A DNA stretch of 64,000 nt from Topomyia yanbarensis (lineage: Eukaryota > Arthropoda > Insecta > Diptera > Culicidae): the NCBI RefSeq assembly GCF_030247195.1, contig NC_080670.1, positions 160,528,080 through 160,592,079 on the forward strand, in the 5' to 3' direction. Numbering within the stretch: the first letter of the stretch is position 1; the number at the start of each line of letters is the position of its first letter. Below the pieces are notes generated by a model. The model made no database searches and was not told the DNA's origin. It saw only the letters and a program-made list of their open reading frames with translations. The position numbers and the translations under genes were made by a program. This document shows positions 1 to 10,955 of the stretch, one piece after another.

Positions 1-716
1 TGCCGGTCAGCAACCGTAAAAAATCCAGCGTGTCAAGATCAGCGTCGGGGGACAATCCAACCCATCGATCCGTGCGCTGAAGCACCTGGATGTGATGGTC
101 GATGATCGGTTAAATTAGAGAGCCTTTTGACTATATATGTGAGAAAGCGAGGACAACTAACGCATTGGAAAGGATCTTGCCGAATAACGGAGGAGCAAGA
201 AATAGCACGAGATGTCTCCTGGCGGGGGTCTCATCCTCAATACTGAGGTATGATGTATCGGCCTGGGCTGCTGCACTGAACTCTAAGCGGAACCGGGCGA
301 AGTTGACAAGTACGTTTCGCTTAATAGCTGTTCGTGTCGCGAGTGCGCACAGAACGATATCGTTGGAGGCGGTATACGTAATTGCCGGGATGATTCCCAT
401 CTGCATCACTCAGGCTGAGGATATGAAATGCTACCAGCGGAGAAATGCACTTAATGCAAGGAGACTGGTCAGAGCGGACTCGTTGGCTAAATGGCAGCAA
501 GAGTGGGATCATGCGAAGAAAGGAAGGTTGACCCATCGACTCATCCCAAATGTGTCGGCTTGGGTACATAAAAAAACATTTAACGCAGTTTCTGTCCGAG
601 CACGGATGCTTTCGGAAGTACCTGCATCAATTTGGACACGCTACGTCACCTCTTTGCCCGGAGTTTGTGACCGTGCAAGCGATACTGGAACACGCGGTCT
701 TCGAATAGCCTAGGTT
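1..716 (+). pseudogene. R1-clade ORF2 remnant: RT thumb to C-terminal zinc finger
   Basis: The reading frame is broken at the left (TAG near 116, inside the segment for NYNCHVDYVC in copy D). It is then open from 165 with residues such as SSILRYDVSAWAAALNSK and VIAGMIPICIT that match R1-clade ORF2 downstream of the RT palm. Near 570 the frame shifts, after which the open frame is a shadow. In the true frame a degraded zinc finger reads CPEF...H...FE*, so the second Cys and the last Cys are lost. There is no catalytic part here, because the palm lies outside the window. The copy is inactive. Confidence 0.85.
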
Positions 717-1775
717 CGAAGAAGTCCGACGTCTACACCAGGTGACCAGCTGAGTGGTTTGCGACGTAGCCCCGGGTTCGTGGTGTCAGGATACCAGTGA
801 ACCGGACGTCAGGCTTCACTGGAATCGCTGGATCGACCTAGATGCCTTTCCGGGTAGCTCGTGAGTAGACTAAATCCGCTGCCGAAGATTAGAGCAAGTA
901 GACTGCGTAGAATAGTTAGCAGTGGGTCATTGGGGGCGCCAGTGAACCGGAAGCTACACTCCACCTGGAATCACTGGACAAACCTCAGCACCTACTGTCT
1001 GGTCCGTTGAGTAGGCTAGGTCCACCGTCGGGGACTAGATCGAATAGGTCGGGACGAAGCGGGGAGTTTAATGTCTCACGGAAACGAACATCGGTATCGG
1101 AAGAAATCTACCGCTTGGTTTTGGGAGAACCTCTCTCGACGGGGGAACTCTCCGTCGGCGTATGCTAGATTCACCGCCTTGCACTAGACTGAGTAGACCG
1201 CGACGAGACAGCACCAGTCGCGGGTTGTCGGGGCACTAGCGAACCGGAAGCCCTGCTCCATCGGAATCGTCGAACTGAGCTCGTCACCTGGTTGGTTGGC
1301 TCGGTTTCGACAGAACTTCGGGAAGTAGGACTAGACCGAGTAGTTTGCGAACAAATCGGGAACTCAACGAGTAAGTGGTGCTAAATGGTACTAAGGGGAG
1401 TTGCGGTGCTGAATGGCACAAGGGAGCCGAAGAGCTCGGATAGATTATCTGAATTTTGTCTTCGTAGAAGAAGAGCACTAAGACTCTACTCACTGCTAGC
1501 ATTCCGTTTGATATGCTGAAATTGTATGCCTGTGTGGATTGCCGAGAACTGGTGGTGTATCGAAGAGCAATGCTGTAACCTTATTGAATAAACTAATTCC
1601 TAACTAGTTAAAATAGAGTGGGTGATATGCATATAAAAACCCATTCCCGAGGTAATTCCGTAAGGTAGTGCCGGGGAGGATTCAGGTTCTGGGCAAGAGC
1701 AGCGGTTTTTAGCGAGTCGGATGGCAACCCAAACCCGTTACCCGAGACGTTGGGTTTTGTACATTTTTCATGTCT
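1..1775 (+). mobile_element. R1-clade non-LTR retrotransposon, 3' part (copy A)
   Basis: The copy enters from the left window edge in the RT thumb region and runs through a long GC-rich 3' UTR. The first 700 bases align base by base with 46660-47400 (copy D). The 3' UTR carries motifs seen in the other copies, such as ctaggtccaccgtcgggga near 1015 and gaaccggaag near 945 and 1245. A terminal block at 1663-1775 (tagtgccggggaggattcag, then gttgggttttgtacattttt) matches 56606-56715, the end of copy F, so I place the 3' end there. About 100 extra bases near 1545-1660 are absent from F. The 5' part lies outside the window. Confidence 0.85.
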
Positions 1776-1843
1776 TTTCAGGGTTTTTTCGAATGTACTT
1801 TTTTGCTCTCCTAAAACACACATCTTTTTGCGCGCTTGACACA

Positions 1844-2252
1844 TCAGGAGCTTATTGTTTCAATGGCCCACTCGTTAGTGTTTACTGCAATGCATGATAC
1901 GTGGTATACATAGCGGAACTGATAGAGACGAACCTTGTCGAACAAGAAGTAATTTGGCATAACAGTTCGTCCAAGTGTCACTCGATATAAGTTTGCAGAG
2001 GCATTCAATTTTGGTCCGTTCTGTGCAATTGCCATTTAAAATCTTCGCTCACGAGGGGGAGGGGGTCCTTTAAACAGCGAAAACGAATGGATGAAAACAC
2101 CGTCGATCTCAACTTTGCAAGCGGGTATATAGATGTGGTAGTCCGTCATAAAAGTCTTACTGTCAGTAAGATCATTTGCTTGCTTAAGGCAGAATTTCAC
2201 AATTCTGAGCTTATCAGGACGAACTTGCCAGATATCTATCACGACTGAATAT
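1844..2252 (-). pseudogene. I-clade retrotransposon ORF1 (gag-like) fragment
   Basis: Two minus-strand reading segments match the ORF1 of the I-clade element at 36858. Segment 2252-2036 contains RPDKLRIV...KQANDLTD...YHIYIPACKV, against RSDKIRVL...KQANDIAC...YNVYIPAVKV. Segment 2035-1844 contains NLYRVTLGRTVMPNYFLFDKVRL, against NSYRVTFAGTALPNFVLLHKVRL, and ends in a degenerate first zinc knuckle. The roughly 25 residues that lie between these blocks in the other copy are missing, so there is an internal deletion near 2036. No ORF2 follows; this is an isolated scrap. Confidence 0.8.
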
Positions 2253-3538
2253 TTCTGAGTCAGTTCTTTTGAAATATTTAGAATACCTAGCGGTTTATAT
2301 TTGTTTTGAAAGAAGATCTGCTATGGTCCAACCAAGTTCAATGTGAATGATTTTAAACAGGAAGACGCATCTTGTACGACATCCATTTTTACTCCAACTA
2401 GATTTTATTAGAAAAGTTTATCTATGTACGGATGTCGAGTCCGGCGCAAAGTGAAAACGTAAAGAATACGAAGAAAGAAACAGATATTATGGGATATATA
2501 ATAAATTAAAAGACAAGTTATAGGGTAGTAAAGTACAAATGTTGTACCTATCTTCACTCGGTATGTGCAGGAAGATGCCGAATTTCTTTGCAACTGGTTC
2601 GAAGAATTTGAAAAACAAACCCACGCCTTTCAGTAGGCGGAAATCCAGTTGAGTCCACATTACTTATATTCGAAATATGAAACGTGCATGTCAATGGGTT
2701 CATAAACATTCGAACCTATACATCACTGAAAACACACCGTCAACCCAATGTACACACAAGCATAAAAATAAATTAATTTTTCCCAGTTCGTAAACTGTTG
2801 CAGTGTTGAACTCAATCCAAACCCACCCTAGCCTTCTACCTTTCCTACCCAATGTACAATCATTTTTTGTACACGACTCAAACCTATCGCAATTCTCTTT
2901 TCGTGTAAGCAAAGTTTCAACTCGTGCAGTGCACAATAAGCTTTGGAAACGGGTGCAAGTTGTTCCCGATTCCATGCTGTATGCGGGTTGCAGAAATGCC
3001 ATACCGTCTACCGCTTATTGTACTATCCGAACGATATAGTCATGATGTTGCTCATTTAAAATCCAAGCATCGACTGACTCGAACAAAGACGCGGCACCTA
3101 TATTGATGTTCTTCTGGTATTTGATTGAATCTCTACGTACCCCCCGTACCTATCCCCATTGGCTTTTTCGACACTGGCTCCTCACCCTAGCATAGACCTT
3201 CGTTTGGAGGTAAACTAGTTCTTTGAACGAGTTTCGAAACGCTACTAATTTTCTATTGATCGGCTATTTTGTGGTTCGAGTGACAACGAATTCCCCGCTG
3301 GTCTAATCACGGTATCCTTCGGGCGAAACCCAACCGATCGAGAACTCTGACCGGGAACGCGAAAAAGAGAAAAGGCCACTATGGACTGGAATTATGCAAG
3401 ATCTGTAACTCCGTTGCAAGACCATAAAAACATGTTAGTTTTGGAGGACTCGTTTTGATTTTCACGAAAAAAATAGACATTGGAGGAATTCCACGAAGAT
3501 CCGTTTGAAAATAATTAAAATCCTAATCGACCATCTTG
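2253..3538. other. No gene recognised
   Basis: AT-rich sequence. Short ORFs around 2700-3100 have no family features, and I see no repeat shared with the rest of the window. Confidence 0.5.
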
Positions 3539-4204
3539 GATTCCTATGAAACTTTACATATTTCATCGGCATGGAAGACTAAACATTTTCCACAATCAGT
3601 AAGATTATTTTGACTCAAGAGCAATTTTTGAAAAGGGCGTAAACATTTCAACGTGCATTAACTTCAATTTTTTTGTTCAATTACTGTATTTTATACAGCA
3701 AAACTTTCTGAGGACGAGTTTGAGAGAATGAATATTTATGTGCGAAAAAAATATGCACTGAAAAAAAATTTATGTCATTTTTCACAAAAACAAAAATTTC
3801 TGTTAAAAATTTAAATTGTAAAAAAACCATTTTTTTCTATTTTTTTTATTTTGTCAATAAAAACGTCAAGAGAAAAGAAACATTTTGAATGTGATGATGT
3901 ATGATGAAGAACTTATCGGTAAAAAAGTTTTTCTGACAATTACTTTATACATGTTTTTAAATTTCATGCTAATTGACATACAAAGCTGTAATTTTATTAC
4001 AGAATATAATTCTAACTCTCATTTTAAATAAAAATGCGTTTAACAAAAATCTTCCAAAATGCGATAGTTTTCGAGATAGTTGGGATTTTGTTCCAACAAA
4101 AACAGTTAATTCGTGTGATTATGACGTTTTTAAAAGTTATTCGCGTTACCCCATAATAAAATGTCAAAAATCTAATGTTTATCGTTTTAAAGACGTAGAG
4201 GAAA

Positions 4205-5003
4205 CTTTTTCAGTGTATTTGGATCATGGAGAAGCTTTTAATAGAAAAGTTTTCCTAACAACAACTTTTGACATATTTTTATAATTCTTACTATTTGCAG
4301 TAAAAAATACAATTTTCTTTTTTGAATATTATTATAAACGCTATTTTAAATCAAAATGCTGATAACAATTTTTTTTTTGAAATGTTGTAGTTCTCAAGAT
4401 ATTTCAAATTTTGTTTTAACAACATAAGTCTTTTGTTTTATTACGACATTTTCAGAAGTTATTCGCTTTTATCCATCAGCAATATTAACTTTTTCAAAAG
4501 GCCCATAACTTTTCTTGTAACTTTCTTTTTGACATCAAGGTGATATTGTAAACCATTTGGAAGCTATACGCAAGCAATCAAAATACTATTCAACCATAGG
4601 GTTTTATGATTAAACTAAATGGTTCGATCATATTTTGGTTGTTTTCGCATAGCTTTCAAATGGTTTGCAATATCACTTTGATGTCAAAGAGAAATTTACA
4701 GGAAATGTTATGGGCCTTTTGAAAAAGTTATTATTGCTGATGGATAAAGGCGAATAACTTCTGAAAAGGTCGTAATAAAACAAAAGAATTATGTTGTTAA
4801 AACAAAATTTGAAATATCTTGAGAACTACAACATTTCAGAAATTTTTGTTAATAGTATTTTGATTTAGAATAGTGTTTAAAATCATATTCGAAAAGAAAA
4901 TTGTATTTTTTACTGCAAATAGTATGAATTATAAAAATATGTCAAAAGTTGTTGTTAGGAAAACTTTTTTATTGAAAGCTTCTCCGTGATCCAAATACCC
5001 AGG
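4205..5003. repeat. Inner palindrome of the foldback left half
   Basis: The sequence is a hairpin centred near 4610. The left arm reads ttggatcatggagaagctttt...caaaaggcccataac...gatattgtaaaccatttgg. The right arm, from about 4650 to 5000, is its reverse complement: caaatggtttgcaatatcac...gttatgggccttttg...aaagcttctccgtgatccaa. Each arm is close to 390 bp with scattered mismatches and a short loop of roughly 15-30 bp. The right half of the foldback lacks it, and a single-arm copy occurs at 27540-28060. Confidence 0.85.
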
Positions 5004-5009
5004 TTTTTT

Positions 5010-5150
5010 TACTCGGTTTTTTTTTGCGCGGTTTTTTACGAGGTTTTTTTTACGCGGATTTTCCAATTAACGAGGTTTTTTTACGAGGATTTTCCAATTA
5101 ACGCGGTTTTTTACGCGGATTTTCCAATTAACGCGGTTTTTGCAAAAGAC
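5010..5150 (+). repeat. Tandem array with a GCGG-TTTT-ACGCGG-ATTTTCCAATTAA unit, left
   Basis: Three to four units of about 30-35 bp, each containing cggattttccaattaacg plus a T-run and acgcgg. Some units have acgagg. The array is in the same orientation as the array at 6655-6758, although the surrounding arms are inverted. Confidence 0.85.
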
Positions 5151-5413
5151 TTTTGAATGCAAAAGACTTAGACTTTTTTTTCTGAAAAAAATTTCTAAAT
5201 CCTTTTAAATGCAAAGAACTTAGAAGAATTTTGGCAGTTTTTATTTTGCGCTGATTTCGCCATTAACACGGTTTTTGCAAAAAATATTCTAAGTCCTTTT
5301 GTATGCAAAAGACTATGAAGATTTTCGGGAAGATGGAAGAGACGGGTCTGGAAGATTCCTTATGGCCCGCACCCCAACAATATAAGTATTTTCGGAGTGG
5401 TCTTGAAGAATAG

Positions 5414-5720
5414 GTGCCAGAAATTGATTTTTGGCGTCATTTTGAAATCCAAGATGACGACTTCCGGTTCAGTGAAATTCGCTATAACCCAATCAATATG
5501 GGTATTTTCGGAATGGTCTTGGCAAGTAGTAGACAAAGATCGATGTTTGATGCCATTTTGAATTCCAATATGGTGACTTCCGGGTTAGCCACATTCACTA
5601 TAACCCAGTCAATATAAGTGTTTTTGGAATGATCTTAACGAGTAGGTTCCAAAAATTTCCAAAAATTGATTTAAAATCCAAGATGGCGATTTCCGATTTC
5701 GCGAAATTCGCTATAACCCA
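5414..5720 (-). repeat. About 115-bp tandem repeat, three units, reverse orientation
   Basis: Units are recognised by gat(g/a)(g/a)cgacttccggtt and ttcgctataacccaatcaatat. The gacttccgg-type anchors lie near 5456, 5574 and 5683. They are the reverse complement of the array at 5990-6515. Confidence 0.8.
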
Positions 5721-5989
5721 ATCAATATTGATATTTTTGGAAGTTGAAGTTATAGTACAAATAGTTTTAATTTAACAGTTGAATTTACTTAAATTTAAGC
5801 AATATGTTTAATTTGAATAAATTAAAACCCCCAACTCACACCACATGCGTCTCTTTCTTTTCTCTCTCTTTCATTCTCACCGCACTTTCCTGGATGAACA
5901 AATAAAAATATTTGCATTTTTTTGGTTTATGATTAGATCTTATATTTGAGGATGGTTTAGATGATTGCCCAAATTTTTTATGCGAGAAT

Positions 5990-6515
5990 TTCGGTAAACC
6001 GGAAGTCGCCATCTAGAATTTTAAAATGACGGCAAACATCGACGTTTGTCTGCTACCCGTCAAAACCATTCCGAAAATACTCATGTTGATTGAGTTGCAG
6101 AGAGTCTCGCGAAACCGGAAGTCGCCATTTGGGATTTGAAAATGGCGCCAAAAATCAATTTTCATGCAAAACCTTGCGGGGAAGGTATATTTCTGGCACC
6201 TAACCGAATTTCGCTAAACCGGAAGTCGCCATCTTTGATTTCAAAATGGCGTCAAAAATCAATTTCTGGCACTACTCTTCAAGACCATTCCAAAAATATC
6301 CATATTGATTTGGTTATAGCGAATTTCGCTAAACCGGAAGTCGCCATATTTGATTTCAAAATGGCGTCAAAAATCAATTTCTGACACCTACTCTTCAAGA
6401 CCATTCCAAAAATATCCATATTGATTTGGTTATAGCGAATTTCGCTAAACCGGAAGTCGCCATATTTGATTTCAAAATGACGTCGAAAATCAATTTCTGG
6501 CACCTACTCCTCAAG
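5990..6515 (+). repeat. About 115-bp tandem repeat, five units
   Basis: The core is taaaccggaagtcgccat(c/a)tttgatttc, then aaaatggcgtcaaaaatcaat and ccattccaaaaatatccat. The ggaagtcgcc anchors are at 6001, 6119, 6221, 6337 and 6452, spacings of 118, 102, 116 and 115. The last units are nearly identical and the first two are diverged. Short ORFs such as 6136-6384 arise from the repeat and are not genes. Confidence 0.85.
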
Positions 6516-6654
6516 ACCATATTGTTGGGGTGCGGGCCATAAGCAATCTTCCAGACCTGTCTCTTCCATCTTTCCGAAAATCTTCAAAGTCTTTTGCATT
6601 CAAAACCGTGTTAATTGCGAAATCCGTGCAAAAAGTCTTTTGCTGAGAGTTTTT

Positions 6655-6758
6655 TTTGCGCGGATTTTCCAATTAACGCGGTTTTTTTTACGCGGATTTT
6701 CCAATTAACGCGGTTTTTTTACGCGGATTTTCCAATCAACGCGGTTTTTTACGCGGTT
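6655..6758 (+). repeat. Tandem array with a GCGG unit, right
   Basis: Three units of cgcggattttccaat(t/c)aacgcgg separated by T-runs. They match 5010-5150 in direct orientation and abut the inverted arm at tcttctacgtc. Confidence 0.85.
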
Positions 6759-7415
6759 TCTTCTACGTCTTTAAAACGATAAACATTAGATTTTTGACAT
6801 TTTATTATGGGGTAACGCGAATAACTTTTGAAAACGGCATAATCACACGAATTAACTGTTTGTTTTGGAACAAAATTCCAAATATCTCGAAAACTATCGA
6901 ATTTTGGAAGATTTTTGTTAAATACATTTTTATTTAAAATAAGACTATGAATTATATTCTGTAACAAAATTACAGTTTTGTATGTCAATTAGTATGAAAT
7001 TTAAAAACATGTATAAAGTTATTGCTAGAAAAACTTTTTTACCGAAAAGTTCTCCATCATACAATCGCATTCTACATATTCCTTTTCTCTTTAGGTTTTT
7101 GTTTCTAAAATATAAAAAAATGGAAAAAATGGGTTTTTTGCAATTTATATTTTTAACACAAATTTTTGTTTTTGTGAAAAATGACACAACATTTTTTCCA
7201 GTGTACATTTTTTTTGCACATTCCAAAAACTCGTTCTCAGAAAGTTTTGCTGTATAAAATACAGTAACCGAACAAAATAAATTTGAAATTGATGTACGTA
7301 CAAATGTTTACGCCCTTTTGAAAAATTGTTCTTGTATCAAAATATTGCAATTCTCAGAGAAAATATTGGAGATTCATAAACTGAACACAACTTCAAAGTT
7401 TCGTTGGAATCGACG

Positions 7416-10400
7416 TTGGTCATATTTTGTGGTCGGCCGGTTTCTCATGGAATCTCTATTGGTCTTTGGGTGCTCATTTAATCTCGTCCTCCCCTAAGTT
7501 TACTATTAAAATCTCTTTCGCCATTTCAGAAAAAAATAATAATATTACCTCAGCGTAACGTTTTTTTTCGGAAATTTCCCATTTAGTCGCATCGAAAGAG
7601 ATTGAAACTTTTTCCTCCTGTCATTCCGGGAGACCGTTGAATGCGAGTTTTCACATTTATTTTAAACACACTTCCCCGAAAACGCCCAAATAAAAATCTC
7701 ATTTGTCGTCCAGTTTAATCTAACGACCTGGGGATGACAAACTCATAAACGAAGGCACTCAAACGTCTTGAAATGGAAAATTATTGAGCCGATGGCGAGA
7801 AAGAAAATAAAACCTCCCGCACTCTTTCGAGAGCTCGCGGATATGGGCCTCAACTTTCTGCAAGGGTTGCTGGTAAAAGTCTCGAGCTTTATTTTTCGAT
7901 TCAGAAATGCCCGAGTCAGTGTGTGTGTGTTGGCGTATGAGAGGGGAGTGTGAAACGTGAGGCACCGGATGTGGAAACTTGGTTCGAGCCGAGCACACAT
8001 AACGACACATCGAGGTTAGGATGTAGATCGTCTTGATACCTAATGTGGAATGTTGAAGCCGAGAGTCGTATACCGGTTCTCGCTTGGATGAAAGTGTGAA
8101 TCGAAGCGCAACCGTCAAAGTCATGTAAGAGTTGTGCACTCTTCGCGCGTGCACTGACACGTGCACGAACACACATCAAGCAAGCAAACGTAGAAAGAAA
8201 CGTAGATTCTACGGCGGTGCACGTACGGGTCCCAAGCAGCTGGGAGGGGTTCGGGTTCATCAGCCCCTTTACCGTTGGGACCAGCTCTGTCAGCCTAGCC
8301 ATGGCATGTCCTGGGGATAAAGCAATTTAGACTGGTTCCTCGGCAACTCTGCTGCCGGCAGCGGGGCAGTCGAAGCTCACGTTTACTTTACTTTTGGTTG
8401 AGTGGATTCCATCGGTCGGTCGCTTGGTTGGTTCCGTAATCATATTGGTGGAGATAAAGGGAACAAGTTGAAGGTGAAAGATGATGAAAACTGCTATAAA
8501 TCGATGGACTCGGCGGACGTGGGTGTTCTACAAGAAAATCGTGATATATGTATTTGTAAAACTCGTATAGGTTCAACAAGGTTAGACTGGTGGATGAATT
8601 AAACAGAAAACTCTCAAATATTTGAAAACAGTTACGCTTCATCGCCGGACATTTATACATTTCAGGCACGGAAAAGATTCATTTTGAACCAATCCCCTGT
8701 CCCCATTCGGCCGAGAAGCAGTGCAAAATCAACACCGAAAAACCATCTATTCGTGTCTTCTAACTAGCCCATATCTCCCCCAGGCCATCTTCCTTCCACT
8801 ACCGGTCCGGTCAAATTCAATTGATTAAGTTTCCGAATAAAAATCCAACCCCAAACAAAGTTAGTTTCGAGCTAACCTCAATTCTTCTCGTTGTCGGGAA
8901 TAGCCAGAAAAACTCACCAAAGCAGCAAAAACTAACCGACAAGGATCGGTCATCTAACGTGGTGAAAAAGATATGCAAATTTCATCATCAACGTATTTCC
9001 CTTTGCCCGGTGAAGCGAAGTGGATGGAAGGGGAAAAGGTTCGGGGTGGCGGGTGTTTGACGAAATGTGCCATTAGGCGAGAAATAAGGGAAATTCATTC
9101 AGACCGACATGTCGCTCCACTGTCATATTACGGCGACCTTAGCTAAGCTAGTGTCCTGCAAGCAAGTCCCTCCCCTTCGCCACCTTTTTCACAGCCCGTC
9201 CGCGTTGAACGATGGATGGTGTGAAACGAGATGCCCGACGAAAAAGATTTGTATTAGCAACTTCGCTTCGGAATACCGGTGCTCTGTCCCCGTCCATTCG
9301 TTTGACCAGCTCTCCGTTTGACTGTATGTTTATTTATGAAGTTTCGGACCTTGTTTGCATCCGCAATTGGGTTGGACGAGGGACTGCTGCCGCTTTTTGC
9401 ATAAAACTTTGTTTTGCAAATCACAGTTTGGCACTGGACCACACCCGAATTCTCTCCTCCTGAAGGACAGAGTTTGCGGATTTAAAATTTCCATGAAAAC
9501 ATGTGAATTTGTTAACACGTGCTAGAACATGTCTAATCTTGCCTTCCATCCACAAATTGCTACACATTCATATGCAGTTTTCGTTCCGATTCGGAATTTT
9601 CATTTTCGTTCAGCTCGTTTGGTTTTTATTATGACTGAAAAGCGCTGCTGCGTCCGAACCACTCCAATACCGACCGAGTTCGCATGACTGCAGTTCAGCA
9701 AAAGTTTTAATTTTACTTTCATGGGAAGTATATTCAATTTGCTGTGTCGAAACAATTGTCATCTAGTGCCGAACTTTTCGCTGCCGCCGCCGCCACGCAA
9801 CGCCCATTCCTCCGAGCCAGCACCAAACACCGTCCGATCCGAGTTTTATTTCCACTGCAACTAAGTGGATGTAACCGCCGGAGTTAAACAGGAAAACCCA
9901 TCGTTGAAATTTCATTACAGTGTGTTCATTTTCAAGTGGAACTGCCCGTACCATGGGCTGATGTGAGGTGGAAAAAGTTTTTATGAACACGTAATGTGAC
10001 TGTACGACGGGGAATGTGTGCACTCGAATGGAGAAATTTTGCACAAAATAAAAATAGTTTTAGTTGATTGCACCCAGCGCATTAATTGGTACATTGAATA
10101 TATTTGAGGTACGATAGATGCTCCCTTATTCATCGAATTAGTAGCACGATTTTTGAAAAGTACGTTTGTTCTCATGTATATTCAACAGCTACTGACAGTT
10201 TTAAGCCCACTTAGTGTGAAAATATTAAACTAATTATCAATTATATACTAAAACTATGATAATAAACTTGCCCCTAAACTAAAAAAAGGCTCAGTTAAAT
10301 CTACATGCATGTGAAAAACTTTACCAAAATTGAGTTCTTTTGCCTAAAATTGAGTGTTTTGACTCAATGGGACGAACGTCGCGCGCGTGGGCTGTTAATG

Positions 10401-10589
10401 TGTCCGTCATACAAAGTAAAGCTTTCCGTACAGTTACTGCTTATTTTGGGCCGCTCAAAATTATTTTAAATTCTTTTACAATTCTTTACTTTTTTTGTTG
10501 CTTCAATTTGCTTACTACCTTCGATTATTTTTTTCGAGGCTATTTATTTTTCATCGTTTTTCTGTGCTAGTTTTCCTTTCGTGAAAAAT
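7416..10589. other. No gene recognised
   Basis: Apparently low-copy DNA with short simple runs (GT near 7919, GCC near 9782). ORFs of 60-137 codons here overlap on both strands and show no domain or codon pattern that I trust. It could be intron or intergenic DNA. Confidence 0.5.
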
Positions 10590-10955
10590 ATTTGAAAAAA
10601 AAAATCGATTGAGTATGCTTCATGACACCTGGAAGTGATCATTGAAGTGTAAATAAGAAGCAACACTTCCGATGGAGTTCAAGCTAGGGTTCGTCCCGGT
10701 GCGGATGTAGGCAGTAAATGGATATACCGAACCGCTACCGCAAAAAGCTCAAAACAGCACCGCATACCCAAACCGCGCTGCATTTTTACAATGAAGAATG
10801 CATTTACGCACTGACCCACTACACGTGCTTAGTAGTTGCCAAGCTACCACACGGAAGTGTACTGGAGTGTCGGGCTCGACCAGTGGTTATACCGACTAAA
10901 CTCCATTGGGCTCCGCCCTCGTTCCCCCGGGAATGGCAGTACTTAATGTACTCAC

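Larger units (their letters stand above)
3539..7415. repeat. Large nested inverted repeat (foldback-like element)
   Basis: The outer arms are complementary. ggattcctatgaaacttt at 3539 pairs with aaagtttcgttggaatcg ending near 7413. gaaaagggcgtaaaca at about 3633 pairs with gtttacgcccttttgaaa near 7308. ctgtattttatacagcaaaactttctgagga at 3684 pairs with cgttctcagaaagttttgctgtataaaatacagt near 7232. The left arm runs to the aagacgtagagga motif near 4190, and the right arm ends at tcttctacgtctt near 6757. Further inward, 5290-5395 pairs with 6520-6610, for example ttatggcccgcaccccaacaa against ttgttggggtgcgggccataa. The middle, near 5730-5990, is unpaired and holds a pyrimidine-rich stretch. The left half carries about 800 extra bases (4205-5003). 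This is a foldback or satellite-like structure with no recognisable transposase. Confidence 0.85.

Noticed and set aside
7743..8302. Overlapping ORFs on both strands
   Set aside because: They overlap in several frames and have no recognisable residues; consistent with a stretch poor in stops.
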